Numbered from the stretch's first letter, positions 25,988 to 35,882 are shown. The stretch is DNA of 64,000 nucleotides from Micrococcaceae bacterium Sec5.8 (GCA_039636775.1 CP143429.1:3534001-3598000), one strand, 5' to 3'. The notes: generated by a model not told the origin, from the sequence alone. Numbers and translations are program-made.

Positions 25988-27289
25988 TCAGCCGCCGATG
26001 TAGCGGTTCCGCCCGGCGCGGTAGCCGAACACTGCGGCCAGCGAACCGACCACGAGGAAGAGCACCCCTGCCGCCGCGAAGGATCCGGTGGTCTGGTGCA
26101 ATTGGCCCACCAACAGAGTGCCGGTGGAACCAATGCCGTAGCCGACGCCCTGCATCATGCCGGACAGGTGCGCGGCCGTGTGTCCGTCCCGGGTGCGCAC
26201 CATGATCAGGGTCAGCGCTGCGGCCGTCAGGCTGCCCTGGCCCAGGCCCAGCAGTCCCGTCCACAGCCAGATCAGCTGCAGCGGGCCGAAGATGCTCAAT
26301 GCGAAACCGGCGCCGGTCATCAGCGCCACCACGGTGTTGATTCCCCGCTGGTCCCGGAACCTGGTGGCGAGCGCCGGCGCAAACAAGGACCCCAGCATCT
26401 GCAGCACGATCGAGGCGGAGACAATCAGCCCGGCCGTGCCGCCGTCGACTCCGCGTTCGCGCAGGATGGGGGCCAGCCAGGCGAAGACACTGAAGGACAT
26501 CATCGCCTGCAGCACCATGAAGATGGTCACCTGCCAGGCGACCGCCGAGCGCCACACATTGACGCCGCCGTGCGCGCTCTGGTGCCGTCCGTGGCGCTGC
26601 CTGATGGCCAGCGGCAGAAACAACAACAACACAACACCGGCCGGCAGCGCCCAGAACTGCAGCGCCGTGGTCCACTGCCCGGTCGCGCTGAAGACCGGGT
26701 AGGTGAACCCGGCGCCCAGGGCCGCCGAAGCGCAGATCGCGGTGGTGTAGAGGCCGCCCATGAGGCCCAGCCGGTGCGGGAAGTCACGCTTCACCAGGCC
26801 GGGCAACAGCACGTTGCATAGCGAAATGGCGGCACCGCAGGCCGCCGTTCCGGCCAGCAGCGCGGGAAGGTGCCCGGCACCCCCAATTTCCAGCGGCCGC
26901 AGCACCAGCCCGGCCGTGAGAACCGCCATGGCACCCAGCAGGACCCGTTCGGCCCCGAACCGGCGGGCCAGCACGGGGGCCAGCGGAGCGAACACGCCAA
27001 GCAGCGTCACCGGCACGGTGGTCAGGACCACGACCGTCCAGCCCGGCAGGCCGGCGTCGGCGGTCACCTCCGGCAGGACCGCGGAGAAACTGGAGAAGAC
27101 CGTGCGAAGGTTCAGTCCGATCAGCACCAGGCATACAGCCAGGTACGCCAGGGCGCGGCGGCTGCCCACCCGGGTTGGCTCCGCCGCGGGAACGTCGTCG
27201 ATTTCGGCGTCCACCAGCACGGCGCGGCGGTCACCGGCCCCGACGGGGGCAGGGTCCGGGGAGCTTTTCGGTATGGTCACGAACCCCAT
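25988..27289 (-). CDS. MFS transporter, CynX/NimT family
   Basis: A 433-residue 12-helix transporter of the cyanate/2-nitroimidazole (CynX/NimT) group. Typical features are LIGLNLRTVFSSFSAVLPEV in helix 1, CNVLLPGLVKRDFPHRLGLMGGLY in helix 4-5 and TRDGHTAAHLSGMMQGVGY in helix 10. The N-terminal 45 residues are hydrophilic, and an internal start near helix 1 is possible. It is divergent from trmB. The natural substrate is unknown. Confidence 0.9.
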   Translation of the reverse strand: MGFVTIPKSSPDPAPVGAGDRRAVLVDAEIDDVPAAEPTRVGSRRALAYLAVCLVLIGLNLRTVFSSFSAVLPEVTADAGLPGWTVVVLTTVPVTLLGVFAPLAPVLARRFGAERVLLGAMAVLTAGLVLRPLEIGGAGHLPALLAGTAACGAAISLCNVLLPGLVKRDFPHRLGLMGGLYTTAICASAALGAGFTYPVFSATGQWTTALQFWALPAGVVLLLFLPLAIRQRHGRHQSAHGGVNVWRSAVAWQVTIFMVLQAMMSFSVFAWLAPILRERGVDGGTAGLIVSASIVLQMLGSLFAPALATRFRDQRGINTVVALMTGAGFALSIFGPLQLIWLWTGLLGLGQGSLTAAALTLIMVRTRDGHTAAHLSGMMQGVGYGIGSTGTLLVGQLHQTTGSFAAAGVLFLVVGSLAAVFGYRAGRNRYIGG

Positions 27290-27387
27290 TCTGGCAGGCT
27301 CCGCACCAACGGCCGCGTCACACGCCCACCGCCGGGGCGGCCGTTGCCGGCCCGGCCGGACGCCGGAACTCCACTATTCTGGAAGGG

Positions 27388-28311
27388 ATGAGTGAATCCC
27401 CAGAGTCCCCCGAAACACCGCAGCCCGCGCGGCCCGTAACGCCCGGCAGCCAGGCCTCCTTCGGCACATATGGCGGCCGGCCGGTCAGTTTTGTGCGCCG
27501 CGGAACCCGTCTGCAGGGCCGCCGGCAGGCCGCCTGGGAGGAGCACTCTGACCGGTGGGCCATCGAAGTCCCCCGGCACATCGCCAACACCTCCGTGCAC
27601 CCGGACTACATCTTCGACGCCGAAACCGAGTTTGGGCGCCTGGCCCCGCTGATCGTGGAGATCGGCTCCGGGCTGGGCGACGCCGTCTGCCACGCGGCCG
27701 AGGAGAACCCGGATAGGGACTTCCTCGCCGTCGAGGTCTATACCCCCGGATTGGCGAACACGTTGATCAAGATCAACAGCCGGGGCCTGAGCAATGTCCG
27801 TGTTGTGGAGGCAAATGCTCCCGAAGTGCTGGCCACCATGCTGCCGCCCGCGTCCGTCACGGAGCTGTGGGTCTTCTTCCCGGACCCGTGGCACAAATCC
27901 CGGCACCACAAGCGCCGACTGATCCAGCCGGCCTTCGCCGAGCTCGCTGCACGGGCGCTTAAGCCGGGCGGCCTCTGGCGGATCGCGACGGACTGGTCCA
28001 ACTATGCCGTCCACGTCCGCGAGGTCCTTGCCGACTCCCCTGACTTCGAGAACCAGCACGACGGCGAGCGCAGCGGCGCGGAGAGCCCGCTCACCCAGGT
28101 GTGGGAATCCGGCGTCGAGTCCCTCGTGGGAGGCGCCCCCGTCAAGGAGGGCCGGGCCCCCGTGAGCACCGAGCACACCGGCCCCAACGAGGGCGTCGAT
28201 GAGGCAGGCGGCTGGGCCCCGCGGTTCGACGGCCGGATCCTGACGAGTTTCGAGAACAAGGCGCATGAGGCGGGCCGGCTGATTTTCGACCTCAGCTACC
28301 GGCGCCGGTAA
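27388..28311 (+). CDS. trmB: tRNA (guanine-N7-)-methyltransferase
   Basis: A 307-residue SAM-dependent enzyme that makes m7G46 in tRNA. It has motif I VEIGSGLGDAV (near residue 90), the family-specific FFPDPWHKSRHHKRRL, and IATDWSNYA. An insertion of about 45 residues near the C-terminus (GGAPVKEGRAPVSTEHTG region) is Pro/Gly/Glu-rich and unusual for the family. ATG 27388 follows GGAAGGG; the longer frame upstream overlaps the divergent MFS gene. Confidence 0.94.
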   Translation: MSESPESPETPQPARPVTPGSQASFGTYGGRPVSFVRRGTRLQGRRQAAWEEHSDRWAIEVPRHIANTSVHPDYIFDAETEFGRLAPLIVEIGSGLGDAVCHAAEENPDRDFLAVEVYTPGLANTLIKINSRGLSNVRVVEANAPEVLATMLPPASVTELWVFFPDPWHKSRHHKRRLIQPAFAELAARALKPGGLWRIATDWSNYAVHVREVLADSPDFENQHDGERSGAESPLTQVWESGVESLVGGAPVKEGRAPVSTEHTGPNEGVDEAGGWAPRFDGRILTSFENKAHEAGRLIFDLSYRRR

Positions 28312-28459
28312 GGGCGCCGCCGGGGCCGCACGCCGCCACAGGGTACTGATCCGCGGCAGTGCTGTTCCCCGCGGGTTCCGCGTGGCACGATTACCGAAGA
28401 TGCACCAACCGGACGGAACTCACGTCCGGCGGAAATAGCGAGCCAGTTGAGGGACTGCC

Positions 28460-29278
28460 ATCAAACGAGAACTGAAGGACGCCGCGGACGCGGCGGAAGA
28501 CATCACCAATTCCCCGGCATTGGAAGTGCTGGCCCGTGCCGGTTTTGCCGTGAGCGGCATCCTCCATCTGCTGATCGGACTGGTTGCGATCCGGCTTGCC
28601 ATGGGCGGGGAAGGCGAGGCCGACGTCAGCGGAGCCGTTGAACAGCTCGCCGGCCAGCCGGCGGGACCGCTGCTGTTGTGGACCTGCTTCGCCGCCTGCG
28701 TCGCCCTGGCGATCTGGCAGACCAGCGATGCCATCTTTGACTTCGGGCACCTGCCGGCCAAGAAGAAGCTCGCGAACAAGCTCAAAGCAGCCCTCCAGGC
28801 CGTGGTCTATGCCGGGCTGGCCGTCACGCTGCTGTCCTTCGCCAGCGGCGCCGGCACAGACCACACCTCCTCGACCAGCGATCTCTCTGTGTCCGTGATG
28901 AAGGCGCCCGGCGGCTTCGCTCTGCTAATCGCCGTCGGCGCGGGAATCGCCGTTGCCGGCATCATCTACGCCATCCGCGGTTTTCGGCAGTCGTTCGCCA
29001 AACATATCCGGCCTCCCGCCGCGAAGGAGGCCCGGACGGCGGTGACCGTCCTCGGCGTCGTGGGCTACGCCGCGAAAGGAATCGCCTTGCTGCTGATGGG
29101 GATGTTGGTCATCATTGCCACCATCACGGCTCATCCCGAGGAGTCCACCGGGCTCGACGGCGGCCTGAAAGGCCTCCGCGACCAGCCGTTCGGCATGTAC
29201 ATGCTGGCTGCCATCGGCGCCGGCCTCATTTGCTACGGCATCTTCATGATGGTGCGCGCCAAACTGGCCAAGATGTGA
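28460..29278 (+). CDS. DUF1206 membrane protein (probable AUC start)
   Basis: About 272 residues with six hydrophobic helices arranged as three DUF1206 units, each of the type LEVLARAGFAVSGILHLLIG (first), VYAGLAVTLLSFASG (second) and GVVGYAAKGIALLLMGMLVI (third). The conserved N-terminus continues upstream of the first standard start (TTG 28520) as a charged segment (KRELKDAADAAEDITNS). This is preceded by GAGGGA at the right distance from an ATC at 28460. No ATG, GTG or TTG lies between that site and an in-frame TGA. Function is unknown. Confidence 0.8.
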   Translation: MKRELKDAADAAEDITNSPALEVLARAGFAVSGILHLLIGLVAIRLAMGGEGEADVSGAVEQLAGQPAGPLLLWTCFAACVALAIWQTSDAIFDFGHLPAKKKLANKLKAALQAVVYAGLAVTLLSFASGAGTDHTSSTSDLSVSVMKAPGGFALLIAVGAGIAVAGIIYAIRGFRQSFAKHIRPPAAKEARTAVTVLGVVGYAAKGIALLLMGMLVIIATITAHPEESTGLDGGLKGLRDQPFGMYMLAAIGAGLICYGIFMMVRAKLAKM

Positions 29279-29285
29279 TCTCCGG

Positions 29286-29978
29286 CTAACCCCGGGGCAC
29301 AGCGATAACCGCCATGGTCTGTTGCTGCCCGTTCCGCATCTGAACACTGGCGATGTCCGCGAGCTGCAGGGGCGTGGCGCCGGTGATCCTGACCCGCCCG
29401 CTGGGTGTCGCGGTCCACGCGCAGGCGCGCTCCTCGCCGCCGTCGCTGGCCGTAACCCACAGCGACAAAGTTCCGTCCACCGGCAGGCTACGGCCCTCCA
29501 CGGCGAGCTCGGTGCCCCAGGTCTTCTTGACCATCCCGACCGTGATTTGCAGCCCGTCGCCGGCCTGGACGGAGTAGCTGGCGTCCGGTTTGGGCGGCTG
29601 ATTGAACAACGGCGCGGCCAGGATGCCGAGCGCCAGGCATGCCGCTGCCGCCGCCGCGAGCGCCGCGGTCCACCGGCGTCGTACCTTCCGGCGCCGCGCG
29701 GACAGTTGGTCGAGGAGCCGCGGCGGCACGGCGGTCCGCGCGGGACCGGGAGTCTCCGGTTCCCGCCCGGCCGCGGTGGCCACGGCAGCGGCGCCAAGGG
29801 CAACGGCGTCCGGCACCGGGAGCGCGTCCAGCAGCGCCGGGATGCTGGCGAGTTCGTCCAGTTCCTGCCGGCACGCTGCGCAGCCGCCCAGATGCTGCTC
29901 GAAGGCGGCAGCCTCGTCGGGCTCCAGCCCGCCGAGCAGGTAAGCGCCCAGCAGCTGGTGGAATTCCGTGGCGCTCAC
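29286..29978 (-). CDS. Anti-sigma factor (RskA-like, zinc-binding)
   Basis: A 230-residue membrane-anchored anti-sigma factor. Residues 1-45 carry the ZAS zinc motif HxxxCxxC (EQHLGGCAACRQ). One transmembrane helix lies at about residues 105-125. The extracytoplasmic C-terminal domain matches the RskA fold (TLSLWVTASDGGEERAC). GTG 29978 overlaps the sigma factor stop by 4 bp, so the two are translationally coupled. It holds the partner ECF sigma factor inactive until regulated proteolysis. Confidence 0.9.
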   Translation of the reverse strand: MSATEFHQLLGAYLLGGLEPDEAAAFEQHLGGCAACRQELDELASIPALLDALPVPDAVALGAAAVATAAGREPETPGPARTAVPPRLLDQLSARRRKVRRRWTAALAAAAAACLALGILAAPLFNQPPKPDASYSVQAGDGLQITVGMVKKTWGTELAVEGRSLPVDGTLSLWVTASDGGEERACAWTATPSGRVRITGATPLQLADIASVQMRNGQQQTMAVIAVPRG

Positions 29979-30477
29979 CGCTGCACCCCCATTTCATCGA
30001 GGATTCGCCGGAGCGCCCGCACTGCGTAGAACGCACGGGACTTCACTGTTCCGCTCGGGATGTTCAAACTCACTGATGCCTCCTGGACGGTGTAGCGGCG
30101 GTAGTGGAGGGCCACCAGGACGTCCCGGTGTTCCGCGCTGAGCCGCAGCAGCGCCTCCTCCATCAGAACCCGGTTAAGGAGTTCGTCCACGCGTTCCTCG
30201 CCGCCAGCCGGGTCGGCCAGGTCCCGGCCCGTCGCCTCGCGGGGCCGCCGCTGAGCCTTGCGGTAGTTGTCGATCATGATGTTGCGGGCCGTCCGGAACA
30301 GGTAGCTGCGCAGGCTTCCGGTGATGGTGGGTGCCTGCTGCCAGACCCGCAGCACGGTCTCCTGCACGATGTCATCGGCCAGTTGCGGATCCCGGCATGC
30401 GCTCAGCACAAAGCGCCGAAGGGCCGGGCCGTGGTCGCGGTAAATTTGCCGCCACCACGTCTTCGTCCAGTGGCATG
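29975..30477 (-). CDS. ECF RNA polymerase sigma factor (apparent frameshift near the 5' end)
   Basis: Region 2 (LADDIVQETVLRVWQ, FRTARNIMIDNYRK) and region 4 (LSAEHRDVLVALHYRRYTVQEASVSLNI, SGTVKSRAFYAVRALR) are intact. The first standard start in this frame is GTG 30409, but region-2 homology continues upstream as IYRDHGPALRRFV with no start before a stop. A good ATG at 30477 (MPLDEDVVAA) lies in the neighbouring frame. The two frames meet around AAATTT at 30443-30448, so a +1 shift or a one-base sequence error joins them. It pairs with the anti-sigma gene. Confidence 0.8.
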
Positions 30478-30663
30478 TCCGCCCTTCCTGGCTTCATCAT
30501 TCCCTGTGCCTGTGCCCCTAAGACGTCCGGACCGGCGGACCGGTTCACGCGCGGATTCCGGGGGCCCAGTCCAGTGCCTGCTGTGAACCATTCTTCCCCC
30601 GGGGCCGTCGTATCGGGTAGCGCCGGCCCCGCCAGGTGGCCGGTCCGAGTCAAGGAGCAGCAA

Positions 30664-31197
30664 ATGAAAAGGCACCTCAGCATTGGCTTGTCCGCTTTCA
30701 CGCTCACAGCGATACTCTCCGGCTGCGCCGGAACCGCGGGTACAGGTGGCGCCGGTACCACGGCTCCGGCAGCCGCCTCCACGCCGACCGGCAGCTCCGC
30801 GGCGGGTTCGGCGCCCGGGTCCACGCCGGCAGCCCCGGACCTCAAGGTTTCCGATTCCCCCGCCGGCAGGATCGTGGTCGACGGCCGGGGCATGAGTGTT
30901 TACTTCTATACAAAGGACGTCAAAGACTCCGGCGCGAGCGCATGCACGGGCGGCTGCGTGGCGGCGTGGCCGGCAGTCCTCGCTGCGTCCGGCACCCCGA
31001 CGGTCGACGGCGTCACCGGTACCGTGGGCACCATCGCCACCCCTGACGGGAAGAAGCAGCTGACCCTTAACGGGCTGCCCGTGTACTACTACGCCAAGGA
31101 TCTGGCTGCCGGTGACATCCTGGGCCAGGGCGTAGGCAGCGTCTGGTACCTCGCGACCCCGTCAGGTGACATGGCCACCGCTGCCGCCGGGTACTGA
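30664..31197 (+). CDS. Secreted lipoprotein with Yx(FWY)xxD repeats
   Basis: A 177-residue lipoprotein. The signal peptide ends in lipobox LSGC (Cys near residue 21), followed by a Ser/Thr/Pro/Ala linker. The mature domain has two copies of the PF03640-type motif, VYFYTKD and VYYYAKD, with a conserved CTGGCVAAWPAV between them. This is the family of unknown function often found next to ECF sigma genes in actinobacteria. AAGGAG precedes ATG 30664. It is divergent from the sigma/anti-sigma pair and is a candidate target of it. Confidence 0.88.
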   Translation: MKRHLSIGLSAFTLTAILSGCAGTAGTGGAGTTAPAAASTPTGSSAAGSAPGSTPAAPDLKVSDSPAGRIVVDGRGMSVYFYTKDVKDSGASACTGGCVAAWPAVLAASGTPTVDGVTGTVGTIATPDGKKQLTLNGLPVYYYAKDLAAGDILGQGVGSVWYLATPSGDMATAAAGY

Positions 31198-31313
31198 CTG
31201 CCGGCGGCAGCGGAACCCGGCGGGATATCCACATGGCCGCCTGCACAGTTCAGGGAGTGCCTCCACGCTCGCTAAGATGGACCAGATGACCAACTGCTGA
31301 AAGTAGTGCGCAC

Positions 31314-34300
31314 ATGCCATCCCATCCGGACGAGAGTGCGGCACTGGCCATACAGACTCCCGCGATCAACGACCGCTCCCTCGCGGCCGGACTCGCTTAT
31401 GCCATGGGGAGCCGCGTTTCCGGTATCTCCTTCGACGCTGCCACCGGGCTGATGCTCGGCAAGGTGCGCGGCGGGTCCGATGTCCCGTACTCGACGACAG
31501 CGAAACTGGTCCGGAAGGCGGGCAGCTGGAGCTGCACCGTGGGCGTGTGCAGCTGCCCGGTCCGCAAGGACTGCAAACACGTGGCCGCGCTGCTGTTTGC
31601 CGCCGAGGACAATCCCGCGATCCGCGTCCAGTTGCTGGCCCCCGCCGACGTCAGCCGGCTCTCGCGGCAGGCCCCGGTCCTGGAGGTGCCGGACTGGGAA
31701 CAGGCGCTCAGCCCCCTGATCGCCCAGCCGGGAATCACGCAGTCCACCAACGGGATCCCGCTGGCCCTCCAGTTTGAGCTCGAAGAGCCCGCCCCGCACT
31801 TTTCTTATACCGGGCGCCGGGACCCGCTGCGCAGTGTCCGGCAACTGAAGGCCCGTCCCGTGATCATGGGCGCCAAGGGCAAGTGGATCCGCGGCGACGT
31901 CTCCTGGAACACCCTGAGCTACCTCAGTTACCGGCGTGAATGCAACGAATCCCACGTCGAGTGGATGCAGGAATTCCTCGCCGCGCACACCGCCCAGGCC
32001 AACCGCCAGCATGCCGGTACCGGCCTGTGGCTGGGCCTGAACACCTACGCCGGCAAGAACCTGTGGAGTCTGCTTGCCCAGGCCCGGAAGATCGGCGTCG
32101 CCCTCGTCCACAGCCGGGGCACGGAGCCGGTGCGGCTCGTGGAGCAGCCGGCCGCCGTCGGGCTCAACCTGGCCCGGTTCGGTGCTGCGCCGGTCCCGGC
32201 GGACGGGGACGACGCCGTCATACCCGCTGCGTCCGGGGCCAACGACGCAGGGCTGTCGCTGGCCCCCGTGATCACCGTGGAAGGCGAGGTGGTCGACGCG
32301 GCATCGGTCGGGACCATCGGACGCCCAGCCCACGGTATCTTCCTGACCTCCGGGCCCGACGCGCTGCCCGGAGCCGGACCGGCGGACACCATCATTACGC
32401 TCGCGCCGCTGGAAGCGGGACTCAGCGAGGAACTGCTCACGTTCGTCACCGCCGGGACCACCCTGCACATCCCGTCCCGGGATGAGAGCCGTTTCCTGAC
32501 CGGCTTCTACCCCAAGCTCAAGCAGAGCACCCGGGTCACCGCCTCCGACGAGTCCGTGGAGCTGCCCCAGCTCGCCGTTCCCACGCTGTCGCTGCTGGCC
32601 AATTACGGCGCGGACCACCGGGTCCGGCTGCACTGGGAATGGCACTACAAGTCCGGCACGCTCGTCACGTCCCAGCCGCTCTGGCGCCACCCCGGCGACC
32701 ACGGTTACCGGGACGACCCCGCCGAGGCCCGCATCCTGGAAGCTCTTGGGCAACCGTGGGACGTGGTCCCGGCCCTCGGCGAGTCAGCTGCGGGCGGCTG
32801 GGGAACACCGCGGCTCGCGGCCTCCGCGGCGCTCAGCGGCCTGGACACCCTCGCATTCACCGAGGAGCTGCTCCCCCGCCTCCGGGAGGTCCCCGGCGTC
32901 AGCGTGGACACGGCCGGCGAGATCGCCGACTACCGGGAAGCCGAAGAGGCCCCGGTGGTGTCCATCTCCACCAAGGCCACCGAGCAACGGGACTGGTTTG
33001 ACCTCGGCATCCAGATTTCCCTTGAGGGCCAGCCGGTGTCCTTTGCCGCGGTGTTCTCCGCCCTGGCGTCCGGCCAGACCAAGATGCTGCTTCCCAGCGG
33101 CGCCTACTTCTCCCTGGATCTCCCCGAACTGCACCAATTGCGGGCCCTGATCGAGGAGGCCCGGGAACTGCAGGACAACAAGGACGCGCCGCTGCAGATC
33201 AGCCGTTTCCAGGCCGGGCTCTGGGACGAGCTCGCGCAACTGGGCCTCGTGGACGAGCAGGCCGCGGCCTGGCGCGACGCCGTCGGCGGGCTGCTGGAAG
33301 GCGGCGTGAAGGGTCTGCCGTTGCCGGCGAGCCTCAACGCGGAGCTGCGCCCGTACCAGCTGGAGGGCTTCAACTGGCTGAGCTTCCTGTACCGGCACGG
33401 ACTCGGCGGGGTGCTCGCCGATGACATGGGCCTGGGCAAAACCGTGCAGGCGCTGGCCCTGATCTGCGCTGCCAAGGACGCGGCAGCTGTGCCCGCCGCA
33501 GCGTCCGACGGCGGCGGTGCCGCTGTGGCTTCCCCCGGCTCAGCGCCCTTCCTGGTGGTGGCACCCACCAGTGTGGTGGGCAACTGGGAGGCTGAGACTG
33601 CGCGGTTCGCTCCCGGCCTAACTGTGCGCGCGGTCAGCGAGACCTTCGCAAAGAGCGGTTCAAACCCTGGCGAGGCGATGGCCGGTGCGGATATCATCAT
33701 CACTTCCTACGCCTTATTCCGGATCGACTTCGAGGCCTACGCTTCCAAAGAATGGGCCGGGCTGGTACTGGACGAGGCCCAGTTCGTTAAGAACCACCAG
33801 TCCAAGGCGTACCAGTGCGCCCGGAAGCTCCCGGCGGTCTTCAAGCTCGTGATCACTGGCACCCCGCTGGAGAACAACCTCATGGAGTTCTGGGCTCTCA
33901 CCTCGATTGTGGCGCCCGGCCTCTTCTCCAGCCCCAAGCGGTTCGCCGAGTATTACCAGAAACCGGTCGAAAAGAACGGTGACAAGGCGCAGCTGGACAA
34001 GCTCCGGCGTCGGGTCCGGCCGCTGATGATGCGGCGGACCAAGGAACAGGTCATCCATGACCTGCCGCCGAAGCAGGAACAGATTCTTGAAGTGGTGCTG
34101 AATCCGCGGCACCAGAAGGTTTACCAGACGCACCTGCAGCGCGAGCGCCAGAAGATCCTCGGACTGATCGACGACGTCAACAAGAACCGCTTCACCATTT
34201 TCCAGTCCCTGACGCTGCTGCGGCAGCTCAGCCTGGATCCCTCGCTGATCGACCCCTCGCTCTCCGGAGTGCGGTCCAGCAAGCTCGACGTGCTGTTCGA

Positions 34301-34781
34301 GCAGCTGGAGGACCTGGTAGCCGAAGGGCACCGGGCCCTGATCTTCAGCCAGTTCACCGGCTTCCTGGGCAAGGTCCGCGAGCGCCTTGTCGAGGAGAAC
34401 ATTGAGTTCTGCTACCTCGACGGCAGCACCCGCAACCGCACCGACGTCGTCAATGAGTTCAAAAACGGGGCTGCGCCGGTGTTCCTGATCAGCCTGAAGG
34501 CCGGCGGTTTCGGTTTGAACCTGACGGAGGCGGATTATGTGTTCCTGCTGGACCCGTGGTGGAACCCCGCCTCGGAGGCACAGGCCGTGGACCGCACGCA
34601 CCGGATCGGGCAGGCCCGGAACGTCATGGTGTACCGGCTGGTCGCCAAAGACACCATTGAGGAGAAGGTCATGGCGCTCAAGGCCCGGAAATCCCAACTC
34701 TTCGCCGACGTCATGGAAGGCGATGCGCTCACGGGCGGTGCGCTCACAGCCGAGGACCTGGCCGGGCTGTTCACTGACTGA
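31314..34781 (+). CDS. SWIM zinc-finger SNF2-type helicase
   Basis: A 1155-residue ATPase. The SWIM finger CxCx5CxH is at Cys79, Cys81, Cys87 and His89. A long middle domain (about 150-650) is of the bacterial HelZ/SNF2-associated type. The SNF2 motor has LRPYQLEGFNWL, DDMGLGKT (near 703), a DEAQ box (near 820) and TGTPLENNLMEFW. The C-terminal half has LIFSQFTGF, LKAGGFGLNL, and QAVDRTHRIGQ. Such proteins translocate on DNA and are common in actinobacteria as single genes. No other defence-type genes lie near it. Confidence 0.93.
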   Translation: MPSHPDESAALAIQTPAINDRSLAAGLAYAMGSRVSGISFDAATGLMLGKVRGGSDVPYSTTAKLVRKAGSWSCTVGVCSCPVRKDCKHVAALLFAAEDNPAIRVQLLAPADVSRLSRQAPVLEVPDWEQALSPLIAQPGITQSTNGIPLALQFELEEPAPHFSYTGRRDPLRSVRQLKARPVIMGAKGKWIRGDVSWNTLSYLSYRRECNESHVEWMQEFLAAHTAQANRQHAGTGLWLGLNTYAGKNLWSLLAQARKIGVALVHSRGTEPVRLVEQPAAVGLNLARFGAAPVPADGDDAVIPAASGANDAGLSLAPVITVEGEVVDAASVGTIGRPAHGIFLTSGPDALPGAGPADTIITLAPLEAGLSEELLTFVTAGTTLHIPSRDESRFLTGFYPKLKQSTRVTASDESVELPQLAVPTLSLLANYGADHRVRLHWEWHYKSGTLVTSQPLWRHPGDHGYRDDPAEARILEALGQPWDVVPALGESAAGGWGTPRLAASAALSGLDTLAFTEELLPRLREVPGVSVDTAGEIADYREAEEAPVVSISTKATEQRDWFDLGIQISLEGQPVSFAAVFSALASGQTKMLLPSGAYFSLDLPELHQLRALIEEARELQDNKDAPLQISRFQAGLWDELAQLGLVDEQAAAWRDAVGGLLEGGVKGLPLPASLNAELRPYQLEGFNWLSFLYRHGLGGVLADDMGLGKTVQALALICAAKDAAAVPAAASDGGGAAVASPGSAPFLVVAPTSVVGNWEAETARFAPGLTVRAVSETFAKSGSNPGEAMAGADIIITSYALFRIDFEAYASKEWAGLVLDEAQFVKNHQSKAYQCARKLPAVFKLVITGTPLENNLMEFWALTSIVAPGLFSSPKRFAEYYQKPVEKNGDKAQLDKLRRRVRPLMMRRTKEQVIHDLPPKQEQILEVVLNPRHQKVYQTHLQRERQKILGLIDDVNKNRFTIFQSLTLLRQLSLDPSLIDPSLSGVRSSKLDVLFEQLEDLVAEGHRALIFSQFTGFLGKVRERLVEENIEFCYLDGSTRNRTDVVNEFKNGAAPVFLISLKAGGFGLNLTEADYVFLLDPWWNPASEAQAVDRTHRIGQARNVMVYRLVAKDTIEEKVMALKARKSQLFADVMEGDALTGGALTAEDLAGLFTD

Positions 34782-34842
34782 GTCCCCGGCTGGCACGGTG
34801 GACGTCTGGCGCCCGGCCGGGAGGTTGCTGTAAACCGATCTC

Positions 34843-35763
34843 ATGTTCTTCCGTCAACTTGAGTACGTCGTCGCCTTGGCCCGCGAACAGCACTTCGTCC
34901 GCGCGGCCCAGTCCTGTTCGGTCTCCCAGCCGGCGCTGTCGGAGGGGATCCGGAAGCTGGAAGAGGAGCTGGACGTTTCCATAATCCGTCGTGGGAACAA
35001 GTTTGAAGGGCTCACGGCCGAAGGGCTGGCGATTGTGGTCTGGGCCCGAAGGATCCTCGCGGACCGTGACGGGCTGAAAGAGGAGATCGGTGCGATGCGC
35101 GCCGGGCTCAGCGGCCGGCTGCGCTTCGGCTCCGTTCCCACGGCCTCGATCGCGGTCTCCCTGCTTACAGCCCCATTTTGCGCGATGCACCCTCTGGCGC
35201 GGGTGCAGGCAGTGTCTGACCTGAGATCCGAGGACGTTCTTCGCAAGCTGCAAAATTACGAAATCGATGCCGGCATCACTTACGTCCAGGACCCCCTCCC
35301 GGACGAGTTTCAGGTAGCCCGGCTTTATTTGGAGAAGTACGTCCTGCTGACGGCCGGAGGTGCGGGAACCGGGACCCGGCCGGCAACCTGGGCGGCCGCT
35401 GCCGCCCTCCCGCTCTGCCTGCTGGATCCGGTGATGCAGGGCAGGCAACGCCTCGATGACATTTTTGCCGAAGTGGGCGTGATGCCGTCTCCCAGGGTAG
35501 AAACGGACTCGGTGTCCTCACTCTTCGCCCTGGTAAGTACGGGGTCGTGGGCGACCGTTCTGCCGTCCGCCTGGCTTCACGTCTTCGGAGTCCCAGCAGG
35601 GATGACCGCAGCGCCCCTGACGGAACCGGAGCGCGCCATACCCGTTGGGCTTGTCACCCTGGCGCGGAAGCCGGGCTCCGTCATGGCCCGCGCCCTAACC
35701 GCCATGAGCTGGGAGACGGATCTCACCTTCCTCGAGCATCTCCCCCGTGAGCAGGCACCATAG
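34843..35763 (+). CDS. LysR family transcriptional regulator
   Basis: A 306-residue LTTR. Residues 1-60 form the winged helix (FRQLEYVVALAREQHFVRAAQSCSVSQPALSEGIRKLEEEL is split across helices 1-3). The remainder is a two-lobe effector domain. The gene is followed by a small repeat protein on the same strand, and no divergent target gene is present, so its regulon cannot be assigned. ATG 34843 begins at the first conserved residue. Confidence 0.92.
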   Translation: MFFRQLEYVVALAREQHFVRAAQSCSVSQPALSEGIRKLEEELDVSIIRRGNKFEGLTAEGLAIVVWARRILADRDGLKEEIGAMRAGLSGRLRFGSVPTASIAVSLLTAPFCAMHPLARVQAVSDLRSEDVLRKLQNYEIDAGITYVQDPLPDEFQVARLYLEKYVLLTAGGAGTGTRPATWAAAAALPLCLLDPVMQGRQRLDDIFAEVGVMPSPRVETDSVSSLFALVSTGSWATVLPSAWLHVFGVPAGMTAAPLTEPERAIPVGLVTLARKPGSVMARALTAMSWETDLTFLEHLPREQAP

Positions 35764-35882
35764 CCGCCGCCTATGGGGTAATCACTACTCCTTCTTTGAT
35801 ACCTATGAGGCTGGGGGCGGAAAGTGGATCTCAGAAGGCCGGCATCCCGGCCCGCCAACGCATTCCTAGCATCGGAGATCCC

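Noticed and set aside
25835..26821. 328-codon plus-strand frame opposite the CynX-like MFS gene
   Set aside because: Gln/His/Arg-rich translation with no domain; it is the antisense shadow of the transporter.
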